64,000 bases of DNA from CAVZBW01 sp963773635 (GTDB lineage Bacteria > Actinomycetota > Acidimicrobiia > Acidimicrobiales > RAAP-2), in the NCBI GenBank assembly GCA_963773635.1, contig CAVZBW010000005.1, positions 2,976,001 through 3,040,000 of the forward strand, given 5' to 3'. The notes beneath the pieces were generated by a model that worked only from the letters and a program-made list of their open reading frames with translations, searched no databases and had not been told where the DNA came from. The translations under genes were made by a program, and so were the position numbers. Position 1 is the first letter of the stretch, and each line of letters starts with the position of its first letter. Shown piece by piece: positions 1 through 7,309 of the stretch.

Positions 1-446
1 AGCCGCTGGGTCAGCGCCAGTGCGCCGCCGATGGCGATGGGCACGGCGATGACGAGGGCGATGAAGGAGGACTGCAGGGTGCCCAAGATGAGAGGCCAGG
101 CGCCGTAGGTCGCGCCCTGGGGGTGGGTCACCCCGTCCGTGGTGACCGGCTGGGCGTAGCCGCCGCCGGGGTTCCACTCGGAGCTCGTGAAGAAGTGGGT
201 GCCGCCGAGCTTCATCGCCGGCCATGCCTTGATGGCAAGCACGGTCACGCAGAAGGTGAGGGCGACCAGCGGGACGATGACCGCGATCCGCCCGGCCCAT
301 CGCCAGACGTGCTCTTCGCTCGAGCGCAGTCCGGAGACGGCGCTCCCCAAGCCGTCCGCGAACCGCCGGGTGAGGGGTGCCCGGCGGTTCGCGTCCGCAC
401 TTGGAGGTGATGGCAGCGGGGTAGATGTTCCGCTGACAGCTGACAT
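1..446 (-). CDS. pstC: Phosphate ABC transporter permease PstC (partial, N-terminal part)
   Basis: This gene runs off the left edge of the window; about 148 codons are visible. PstC is one of the two membrane permeases of the high-affinity phosphate importer. The visible part has a soluble N-terminal stretch, a first membrane segment (around residues 45-62, rich in Val, Ile, Leu and Ala), a periplasmic loop, and then the typical PstC motif GAWPLILGTLQSS followed by a second membrane segment. The start is the ATG at 446, preceded by a weak GGT-type ribosome site. It lies 42 bases downstream of pstS on the same strand, so it is in the pst operon; pstA is expected beyond the edge. Confidence 0.88.
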   Translation of the reverse strand, partial: MSAVSGTSTPLPSPPSADANRRAPLTRRFADGLGSAVSGLRSSEEHVWRWAGRIAVIVPLVALTFCVTVLAIKAWPAMKLGGTHFFTSSEWNPGGGYAQPVTTDGVTHPQGATYGAWPLILGTLQSSFIALVIAVPIAIGGALALTQR

Positions 447-488
447 GGACCTACTCGATCAACCTCGATCGACGACTTTCCGAGCCGG

Positions 489-1607
489 CTACTTGATCTT
501 CGCGATCAAGGCCTCGGACTTGGTCACGATCGCGGAGGGCAGGGGCTGGAAGAACACCGGGTTCAGGTACTGCGAGCTGTTGCCGTCCTTGGAGTTGATC
601 GTCCATCCGAGAACCGAGCGCATGGCTTGGGCCGTGCTGGAGCTCGACTGGTCGGTATTGACGATGGCGTACTCGTAGTTGACGATCGGGTAGCCGTTGT
701 TGACGGGACCGTAGATCAACGAGATGGTGCAATTGGCGGGCGTCTTGGAGGTGAAATAGCTGGCCTCGGCCTCGATGGTCGACGAATTGGCAAGCACGTA
801 CTGGCCCTTACCATTCTGCAGCGCAGCCACACCAAGGGCGTCCTGCAGCACCTGGGTCTGGTAGCTGATGCCGATGTAGGCGACACAGCCGGGCGTGGCC
901 TTGCATCCCGTGAGCATCCCGCTGTTCCCGTTCTCCCCGAGCGCCCCCGGTGCGTTGGGCCAGTTCACCGTGGTGTCGTAGCCCACCTTGGTGCCCCACC
1001 CGCTCGGGTCGGCCTTGGACAGGTACTGGGAGAAGATGAAGGTGTCGCCGCTGCCGTCGGAGCGGTGCAGGGTCACGATCGGGAGGTTGGGCAGCGTGAC
1101 CCCCGGGTTGGCGCTGGCGATCTGCGACGCGTTCCAGTTGGTCACCTGGCCCTGGTAGATCTGCGACAGCAGCTTGCCGCTGAGCTTCAGGTGCGCGGTG
1201 ACGCCCGGAATGTTGTAGGAGACGAGCTGAGCCGAGATGGCCAGTGGGATGTTCACGAGGTGCGGGCTGGCCGACACCACGGATGGCGAGAGATACGCGT
1301 CCGAGGAGCCGATGTCGACGGTGCCGTTGGCGGCGTCGGAGATGCCCGTCCCCGAGCCCGTCCCTGCGGTGGTGATGCTCACGTTGGGGTACTTCTCCGT
1401 GTAGCCGGGTACCCAGAGGTTCCACAGCGGGTAGAGAAGCGTGCTGCCGGTCTCGGTCAGCGAGACCGACCCGGACGGAGGCTTCTGGACGGTCGTGCTG
1501 GTCTTAGACGACGACGCGAACGCCGTGCCCCCGACCGCCAGCGAGCCGGCGGCGGCGCACAGGGCTGCCGCGGAAGCGAGCAGCCCTCTTTGGATATTGC
1601 GGGTCAC
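489..1607 (-). CDS. pstS: Phosphate-binding protein PstS
   Basis: This is the secreted phosphate-binding protein of the Pst importer, 372 residues, a normal length. Residues 1-31 form a signal peptide (basic start, Ala/Leu-rich core, then AFASS), followed by a Ser/Thr-rich linker. Phosphate-binding loops typical of PstS are visible: TGSTLLYPL near residue 53, GTGSGTGISDAANG near 82, and RSDGSGDTF near 180. The GTG start at 1607 has a strong ribosome site (AAGGAGGG) ten or so bases upstream. It sits between pstB and pstC on the same strand, so the operon order pstB-pstS-pstC is unusual; pstSCAB is the common order. Confidence 0.95.
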   Translation of the reverse strand: MTRNIQRGLLASAAALCAAAGSLAVGGTAFASSSKTSTTVQKPPSGSVSLTETGSTLLYPLWNLWVPGYTEKYPNVSITTAGTGSGTGISDAANGTVDIGSSDAYLSPSVVSASPHLVNIPLAISAQLVSYNIPGVTAHLKLSGKLLSQIYQGQVTNWNASQIASANPGVTLPNLPIVTLHRSDGSGDTFIFSQYLSKADPSGWGTKVGYDTTVNWPNAPGALGENGNSGMLTGCKATPGCVAYIGISYQTQVLQDALGVAALQNGKGQYVLANSSTIEAEASYFTSKTPANCTISLIYGPVNNGYPIVNYEYAIVNTDQSSSSTAQAMRSVLGWTINSKDGNSSQYLNPVFFQPLPSAIVTKSEALIAKIK

Positions 1608-1671
1608 TAGATATCCCTCCTTGTAGGTTTGCTTTTCAGCCCTTTCGCCACCGACGCCACCCGGCGGCGGC

Positions 1672-2526
1672 TCACCCGATGGTGCCGCTGACGTAGCGCT
1701 CGGTGGGCGTCTCGCGCGGCCTCTCGAAGATCTCCTCGGTGGGGCCGTGCTCCACGAGCTCTCCCTCGAAGAGGAACATCGTCGTGTGCGACACCCGGCG
1801 GGCCTGGGCCAGGTTGTGCGTGACGACGATCATGGTGAGCGCGGGGCTCAGGTTGCGCATGAGCTCTTCCACGGCCTCGGTGGAGAAGGGGTCCAGGGCA
1901 GAGGTCGGCTCGTCCAAGAGCAGCACCTCGGGACCCACGGCGAGTGCCCGGGCGAGGCAGAGGAGCTGCTGCTGGCCGCCCGAGAGGCGGAACGGAGAGT
2001 CGTTGAGGCGGTCCTTGATGGCGTCCCAGAGCCCGACCTGGCGAAGGCGCTCCTCGGCCACGACGTCGAGCTGCTTGCCCTTGGCGATCCGGTGCGCCTT
2101 GACCCCGGCCACCACGTTGTCACGGATCGACATGGGGAAGGGGTTGGGCCGCTGGAAGAGCATGCCGACGCTGCGGCGGAGCTCCAGGAGATCCCGCTTG
2201 TGGTCCCAGAGGCTGGACCCGTCGTAGAGGACGTCGCCGATGCGCTCGAAGCCCGGCACGCCGTCGTTCATCCGGTTGAGCGTCCGGAGCAGCGTCGACT
2301 TGCCCGATCCGGTCGGCCCGATCAGGGCGATGATCGAACCCCGGGTGAAGGGCATGTTGACGTCCGTCAGCACGCGCTTGGTGCCAAACGAGAGACAGAG
2401 CTGATTCGCCTCCATCACGTTGGGTGGACGGCCGCTGTCGGGATCGAGCCGCTCGAGCACAGGGTCGACCGCCTCCCGGGTCCCGTCGGGGCTCGCCACC
2501 TCGCGCTGTGCCACTGGGTCTCTCAT
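1672..2526 (-). CDS. pstB: Phosphate ABC transporter ATP-binding protein PstB
   Basis: This is the cytoplasmic ATPase that powers phosphate import. The 284 residues show Walker A GPTGSGKST (70-78), a Q-loop in LFQRPNPFP (about 123-131), the ABC signature LSGGQQQ (181-187), Walker B VLLLDEPTSALD (201-212) and the H-loop histidine at 237. Family members are about 250-260 residues, so the first 37 residues are extra; an internal ATG at residue 38 (just before EANQLCLSFG) could be the true start. Neither start has a convincing ribosome site. It is the first gene of the minus-strand pst operon. Confidence 0.95.
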   Translation of the reverse strand: MRDPVAQREVASPDGTREAVDPVLERLDPDSGRPPNVMEANQLCLSFGTKRVLTDVNMPFTRGSIIALIGPTGSGKSTLLRTLNRMNDGVPGFERIGDVLYDGSSLWDHKRDLLELRRSVGMLFQRPNPFPMSIRDNVVAGVKAHRIAKGKQLDVVAEERLRQVGLWDAIKDRLNDSPFRLSGGQQQLLCLARALAVGPEVLLLDEPTSALDPFSTEAVEELMRNLSPALTMIVVTHNLAQARRVSHTTMFLFEGELVEHGPTEEIFERPRETPTERYVSGTIG

Positions 2527-2624
2527 GGGTTCGGAATTGATGGAGGCCTTCCTCAGCTTGTCGGCGGCCAGGGTCGTTACGCGGTCAATCGGTTCCCTTC
2601 CGCCCGACGCGGGATGGTAGGTCC

Positions 2625-2635
2625 GCTAGGTGAAC
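2625..2635 (-). promoter_or_regulatory. Possible PHO-box repeat unit upstream of pstB
   Basis: On the minus strand this reads GTTCACCTAGC, a good match to the 11-base direct-repeat unit bound by actinobacterial PhoP. It lies about 100 bases before pstB. The adjoining 11-base units match poorly, so only one half is convincing. Confidence 0.3.
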
Positions 2636-2683
2636 ATTTGGAAACACGCAACTGACACCGAGCTGAACGGAGCGGGAAATCTT

Positions 2684-2709
2684 CCACACCCCAAGGACCT
2701 CGGGTGTGG
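2684..2709 (-). terminator. Hairpin terminator after the minus-strand oxidoreductase
   Basis: Arms CCACACCC and GGGTGTGG pair perfectly around a 10-base loop, 34 bases past the stop of the luciferase-like gene and before pstB. There is no T-tract, as is common in high-GC actinobacteria. Confidence 0.45.
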
Positions 2710-2742
2710 ATCGGCGACGGTCGTGCGCAGGATGCGTGCCGG

Positions 2743-3612
2743 TCAGGCGTCGTCCAGGAGCACCTCGGCGGCCGAGGCCAGGGCATCGATGTGATCGTCG
2801 ACCGGCCCGAGCCCGGAGCGCATCGTGTTGAGCGACACGTGGGTGGCGGGTGAGCCCCGCCATTTCTCGAATTGGCGCTCAAAGGTCGCCGGGTCGGATG
2901 CGGACCACTGCAGCCGACCCTCGATCCCGATGGCCCGAGGGTCGCGCCCGACCTCCTGGGCGGACCGGGCGACGATCTGAAAGGCGTCGTCCAGATGGTG
3001 GCCCGGTGGCACCTGCGGGAGCCACCCGTCCGCCAGGCGGCCGACCCTACGCAACGCGGCCGGCGCCACGGCGCCGAGCCAGATGGGTATGGGCCGCTGC
3101 ACGGGCAGGGGGGCGATCCCGGCGCCGACGACGGTGTCGTGCTCTCCACGAAACGTGACGCTGCGCCGGGTCCACAGCAGGCGGAGAAGCTCGATCTGCT
3201 CGTCGAGCCGCCGACCGCGACCTTGGAAGTCGCTGCCCAGCGCCTGGTACTCGACGGAGTTCCATCCGAGCCCGAGCCCGAGTCGCAGCCGGCCACCCGA
3301 GAGGACGTCGAGCGTCGCCGCCTGCTTGGCCACGAGGGCGGTCTGGCGTTGCGGCGCGATCAGGATCCCGGTGGCCAGCTCCAGCGGGCAGATCGCCGCC
3401 AGGTAGGCGAACAGGACCATGGGTTCGTAAAAGGTGTCGTGCACGTCGTAGTACCCCTGCCAGCCCTGGTGAACCTCCGGGTCGGCTCCCAGCACATGGT
3501 CATAGGCGAGGATGTGGCGGTAGCCGAGGTCGGTGGCCGCCTCGGCGTAGGCGCGGACCGCGCCCAGGTCCATTCCGATCTCCGTTTGGGGGAACACGAC
3601 GCCAACTCGCAT
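2743..3612 (-). CDS. Luciferase-like F420-dependent oxidoreductase
   Basis: This is a TIM-barrel enzyme of the bacterial luciferase-like (LLM) superfamily; actinobacterial members of this type usually use coenzyme F420. It has 289 residues. The N-terminus MRVGVVFPQTEIG is the first barrel strand, DHVLGAD follows near residue 38, and the conserved block SGGRLRLGLGLGWN lies near 104. An upstream in-frame ATG exists at 3711, but the ATG at 3612 has AGAGG five bases before it and begins at the conserved sequence, so I chose it. It is divergent from a second LLM gene at 3692. The substrate cannot be told from sequence. Confidence 0.85.
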   Translation of the reverse strand: MRVGVVFPQTEIGMDLGAVRAYAEAATDLGYRHILAYDHVLGADPEVHQGWQGYYDVHDTFYEPMVLFAYLAAICPLELATGILIAPQRQTALVAKQAATLDVLSGGRLRLGLGLGWNSVEYQALGSDFQGRGRRLDEQIELLRLLWTRRSVTFRGEHDTVVGAGIAPLPVQRPIPIWLGAVAPAALRRVGRLADGWLPQVPPGHHLDDAFQIVARSAQEVGRDPRAIGIEGRLQWSASDPATFERQFEKWRGSPATHVSLNTMRSGLGPVDDHIDALASAAEVLLDDA

Positions 3613-3677
3613 GTACCTCTGTTTACCAATCGCCTCTACCCCATCGCCGCCCGGGCATCCCCGGCCTGGGGTCCGGG

Positions 3678-3683
3678 TACGGT
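3678..3683 (+). promoter_or_regulatory. -10 element of a leaderless transcript (TACGGT)
   Basis: TACGGT lies eight bases before the ATG at 3692. There is no room for a ribosome site, which fits a leaderless mRNA. Confidence 0.5.
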
Positions 3684-3691
3684 GAGGCGTC

Positions 3692-4625
3692 ATGCAGCTG
3701 AGAGTGTTCATCGAACCCCAGCAGGGGGCGAGCTACGACCAGCAGCTCCGCATGGCGCAGACGGTCGAGGAGAGCGGCTTCGACGGGCTCTTCCGCTCGG
3801 ATCACTTCCTCACCATGGGAGGAGACGGGCTCCCGGGTCCGACCGATGCGTGGGTCACGCTTGCCGCGCTCGCACGGGAGACGCGACGCCTGCGCATCGG
3901 CACCCTCGTCACGTCGGCGACCTTCCGGTTGCCGGGCCTCCTCGCGGTGCAGGTCGCCGAGGTGGACCGGATGAGCGGCGGCCGGGTGGAGCTCGGACTC
4001 GGCGCCGGCTGGTACGAGCAGGAGCACCGGGCGTACGGGGTCCCCTTCCCGCCGCTCGGGGAGCGCTTCGAGCGCCTCGGTGAGCAGCTGGCCATCGTCA
4101 CGGGCCTGTGGTCGACGCCAGTCGGGGACACCTTCAGCTTCGGTGGGAAGCACTACCAGCTCGAGGACAGTCCGGCCCTGCCCAAGCCCGCCCAGTCCCC
4201 GCATCCGCCGATCATCGTGGGTGGGGGAGGCGCCGTGCGCACGCCCCGGCTGGCCGCCCGGTTCGCGGACGAGTTCAACGTCGCCTTTCGTCCGGTGGCC
4301 GATGTCGCGGCACAGTATGAGCGGGTGCATCGCGGCGTGCGAGGATCACGGGCGCGATCCCAGGGAGATGGTGCTCTCGGCAGCGCTGGTGGTGTGCTGC
4401 GGGACGGACGAGACGGAGGTGGAGCGCCGGGCCGCCCGGATCGGCCGCCAGCCCGATGAGCTGCGCGCCAACGGGGCGGCCGGCACGCCGGACGAGGTGG
4501 TCGACAAGATCGCGGTCTATCTGGAGGCGGGGGCACAGAGGATGTACCTCCAGGTCCTCGACCTCGACGACCTCGACCACGTCCGGCTCATCGCGCAGGA
4601 GGTCATGCCTCGGCTCCCGGGGTGA
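3692..4625 (+). CDS. Luciferase-like F420-dependent oxidoreductase, frameshifted
   Basis: This is a second LLM-superfamily oxidoreductase, about 310 residues once one frameshift is bridged. The first frame gives the N-terminal two thirds, including SGGRVELGLGAGWYEQEH near residue 93 and HPPIIVGGGG near 172. At 4328 an extra C (GTG-C-ATCGCG) moves the reading frame; removing it gives RVIAACEDHGRDP and continues smoothly to the stop at 4625. The stop overlaps the next gene's GTG start. As the protein reads well on both sides, the shift is either recent or a sequencing error. The same G-C-ATCG change recurs at 14791 and 27533. Confidence 0.8.
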
Positions 4626-5290
4626 TCCGCCGGAGTGCCGGGTGGTGGGACGCCGTGCTGCCCGACGGGGCGGCGGCGTGCTGCGTGTCCATCTCCGCTC
4701 GGGGGCTCCGCCCGCTGTCTCCCGTCGAGCTCGAGGCCGTCGCCTCGGCCGGCCCGCGACGGGTCGAGAAGTTTGCAGCGGGGCGTCACTGTGCCGCCGC
4801 TGCCCTCGCGGCCCTGGGCTGTCGCGACGTGCCGGTCCGTCGTGGTCCCGGTGGCCAGCCGGATTGGCCGGAAGGCGTCGTCGGGAGCATCACCCACGAC
4901 GACGAGCGGGCCTTGGCGGTGGTGTGTCCCGCGGGAGAGGTCCGCTCGCTCGGTGTCGATATCGAGCGGGTGAGGCCGCTTCGCCCGGGATTGGCTCGCC
5001 GGCTCTGCGACGAGGCGGAGCTGCATGCGGCCGCCCGGGCGGTCGAGCATCCCCTCTTGGCGATCTTCAGCGCCAAAGAGAGCGTCTACAAGGCGTGGTA
5101 TCCGCTGGCCGGGACCTCACTTCGATTCCTCGACGTGGAGGTCCGCTTCGATTCCCGCGGGGACGGCTTCGGTGTCGTGTTCCGGGGGGACGACCGGGCG
5201 GCCGCGGCTCGCTCGTTCGGCTCGTGGCGCGGTCGGATGGCCGGCGGCGACGGCCGCATCTGCACGTCGGTTGCCGTCGTGGGCGGCTAG
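4622..5290 (+). CDS. 4'-phosphopantetheinyl transferase (Sfp/EntD type)
   Basis: This enzyme moves phosphopantetheine from CoA onto carrier-protein domains. The 222 residues contain the magnesium-binding motif LGVDIERV (around residues 104-111) and the second motif FSAKESVYKAWYP (around 150-162), which carries the catalytic Glu and Lys of the family. GSITHDD near residue 89 matches the conserved CoA-contact histidine region. The GTG start overlaps the stop of the upstream oxidoreductase (GTGA), so the two are probably translated together. Its carrier-protein target is not in the window. Confidence 0.88.
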   Translation: MIRRSAGWWDAVLPDGAAACCVSISARGLRPLSPVELEAVASAGPRRVEKFAAGRHCAAAALAALGCRDVPVRRGPGGQPDWPEGVVGSITHDDERALAVVCPAGEVRSLGVDIERVRPLRPGLARRLCDEAELHAAARAVEHPLLAIFSAKESVYKAWYPLAGTSLRFLDVEVRFDSRGDGFGVVFRGDDRAAAARSFGSWRGRMAGGDGRICTSVAVVGG

Positions 5291-5326
5291 GCCCCCCCGG
5301 TACCCGGATCGGGAGAGACGCCCGGA

Positions 5327-6010
5327 TCAGGAAAGGTCGACGACCACGCTGCGGACGGCCTTGTCGTGCCAGGCCTGGCGCTGCGGGTCCCAGAGCGGCC
5401 ACAGCACGTCGAGGATCCACGGGACGATGAACAGGATCAAGAAGATGTACTCGACGACCGCCCGGGCAAAGGCCCGCAGCGGGCCGATCGAACCGCCGCT
5501 GTCCATGTCCCGCACGGAGATGCGCAACGCCATCTTGCCGACCGTCTGACCCCGCGGCGATCCGTTGAGCGCCGAGAAGTAGGCAAAGTGGATGACCAAC
5601 CCGATGAGGATGGCGGCAGCCTCTGCGTTGTTCCCGAAGGCCAGCTCGATGATGACGCTTGCCGCGTAGACGATCACCGCGTCGATGAGGAAGGCGACGA
5701 CGCGCTTCCACCAAAGGGCGAGCGGGCGACCCTGGACGTCGACCGGACCGGGGCGGGTGGTGGACGGATACGCCGGTGACGCGTAGGGAGGGTACGGGGG
5801 CGGCGTGTACCGGGGGGGCGATTCCTGTCCCGGGTACGGGTAGGGCGGAGGAGGTGGTGGAGGAGGCGGCGCCTGCCCGGGGTACCCCGGAGCCGGCTCC
5901 TGGCCCGGGAACGAGGGAGGAGCCCCGGCCTGGCCGGGCGAGGGGGGAGGCGGCGGTGCGCTCCCGCCGCCGGCGGGTCCTTCCGGCTGGTCTGGGGGTT
6001 GGGAGGTCAT
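5327..6010 (-). CDS. RDD-family membrane protein with proline-rich N-terminus
   Basis: The 227 residues begin with about 90 residues made almost wholly of Pro, Gly, Gln and Tyr, then an RDD domain starting at PLALWWKRVVAFLIDAVIVY, with three hydrophobic segments. RDD proteins are small integral membrane proteins, some linked to transport or ion homeostasis; the role here is unknown. I chose the ATG at 6010 (MTSQPPDQPEG) because the 22 residues before it look random. The start sits in a short direct repeat (AGGTCATGCAGT at 6004 and 6027). It is convergent with the phosphopantetheinyl transferase. Confidence 0.8.
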   Translation of the reverse strand: MTSQPPDQPEGPAGGGSAPPPPPSPGQAGAPPSFPGQEPAPGYPGQAPPPPPPPPPYPYPGQESPPRYTPPPYPPYASPAYPSTTRPGPVDVQGRPLALWWKRVVAFLIDAVIVYAASVIIELAFGNNAEAAAILIGLVIHFAYFSALNGSPRGQTVGKMALRISVRDMDSGGSIGPLRAFARAVVEYIFLILFIVPWILDVLWPLWDPQRQAWHDKAVRSVVVDLS

Positions 6011-6086
6011 GCAGTTGGGGGTTGAGAGGTCATGCAGTGCCACATCATGGCATGGGAGCCGAAGCCGAAATAGCACGGGGCTTGGC

Positions 6087-6092
6087 TACCGT
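6087..6092 (+). promoter_or_regulatory. -10 element of leaderless marP (TACCGT)
   Basis: TACCGT lies eight bases before the GTG start at 6101, with no ribosome site between. Confidence 0.5.
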
Positions 6093-6100
6093 TCCCCGGA

Positions 6101-7273
6101 GTGCCGGTCGTCGACATCGTCCTTGGCGTGCTGGTCGTGCTGGGAGCGCTGTACGGGCTCCGGATGGGCGCGCTCGTCCAGCTCTTCACTTTCGGCGGCT
6201 TCTGGTTGGGCCTCACCCTCGGCGCGCTGCTCGCCGCCGCCGTCGTCCCGGCCGTCACCTCTCTGGCGCTCCAGGCCGCGCTGAGCCTGGCGGCGCTCCT
6301 GGGCCTGGCCTTCTTCCTGGCGTCGGTCGGTCACCTCGTCGGCAGCCGCTCGAGCCTGGCGGTGCGCCGGTACCACCTCGGTGGGGTGGACTCGGTCCTC
6401 GGTGTGGTCGTCTCCATGGCGGCCGTCCTCGCCTCGGCCTGGCTCGTGGGCAACGTGCTGGCCCAGAGTCGTTTCATCCCGGTGAGCACGGCGATCCAGC
6501 GGTCCCACATCCTCGGAGCCGTCGACGGGGTGCTTCCGCCGGTCCCGTCGGTGTTCTCCCGCATCGATGCCTTCCTCCAGAGCGAGGGCTTTCCTCCCGC
6601 TTTCGCGGAGCTCGCCCCGCCGACGTGGAGCGCGGTCCCGACCCCCACGAGCGCACAGGCCGAGACGATCGGAGCCGCCGTCGCCCGATCGACGGTCAAG
6701 GTCCTCGGCGTGGCGTGTGGTGAAGAGCAGGAGGGGACGGGCTTCGTGGTGGCACCCGGCATGGTGGCGACCAACGCCCACGTCATCGCCGGCGAGCGGG
6801 GCACCCAGGTCTTCGTGGACGGCGTCGGCTACCCGGCAACGCCGGTCTACTTCGACCCCAACTACGACCTCGCCGTGCTCCGCACGGACGCGCCGCTCGG
6901 GCCGAGCCTTCCCCTCGACGCCGGGACCGCGGCCCGCGGCACGCAGGGCGCGGTGGTCGGCTATCCCGAGGACGGTCCCTTGACCGCGGCCCCGGCCGGG
7001 GTGGCGGGGACCATCACCGCCGCGGGTCGCAACATCTACAACGACAGTCTGGTGACGCGGGAGATCTACCAGCTCAACGCCGACGTGCAGCCGGGCAACT
7101 CCGGCAGCCCGGTGGTCACCTCGAACGGGACGGTCGTCGGCGTGGTCTTTTCGCGCTCCACCATCGACCAGGGTGTCGGCTATGCCCTCACCTCACCGGA
7201 CGTCCTCTCCCGGGTCCAGCAGGCGGAGGCCCGGACGGCCGCGGTGAGCACCGGAGCGTGCGTCCACGGCTGA
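6101..7273 (+). CDS. marP: MarP-like membrane-anchored serine protease
   Basis: Four hydrophobic segments in residues 1-125 form a CvpA-like membrane domain, followed by a chymotrypsin-fold protease outside the membrane. The catalytic triad is clear: His227 in TNAHV, Asp256 in DPNYDLAVL, and Ser334 in QPGNSGSPV. Cys206 and Cys387 match the pair that forms a disulfide in Mycobacterium tuberculosis MarP, which is needed for acid resistance. The length of 390 residues is normal for the family. Cell-envelope or acid-stress proteolysis is therefore likely, although the substrate is unknown. Confidence 0.9.
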   Translation: MPVVDIVLGVLVVLGALYGLRMGALVQLFTFGGFWLGLTLGALLAAAVVPAVTSLALQAALSLAALLGLAFFLASVGHLVGSRSSLAVRRYHLGGVDSVLGVVVSMAAVLASAWLVGNVLAQSRFIPVSTAIQRSHILGAVDGVLPPVPSVFSRIDAFLQSEGFPPAFAELAPPTWSAVPTPTSAQAETIGAAVARSTVKVLGVACGEEQEGTGFVVAPGMVATNAHVIAGERGTQVFVDGVGYPATPVYFDPNYDLAVLRTDAPLGPSLPLDAGTAARGTQGAVVGYPEDGPLTAAPAGVAGTITAAGRNIYNDSLVTREIYQLNADVQPGNSGSPVVTSNGTVVGVVFSRSTIDQGVGYALTSPDVLSRVQQAEARTAAVSTGACVHG

Positions 7274-7309
7274 GCGCTCCGCCGCTCAAGACGCGCAAGA
7301 ATGATCGCG

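Noticed and set aside
5776..6723. 315-codon plus-strand frame over the RDD and marP genes
   Set aside because: Low-complexity shadow of the proline-rich RDD N-terminus and of marP.
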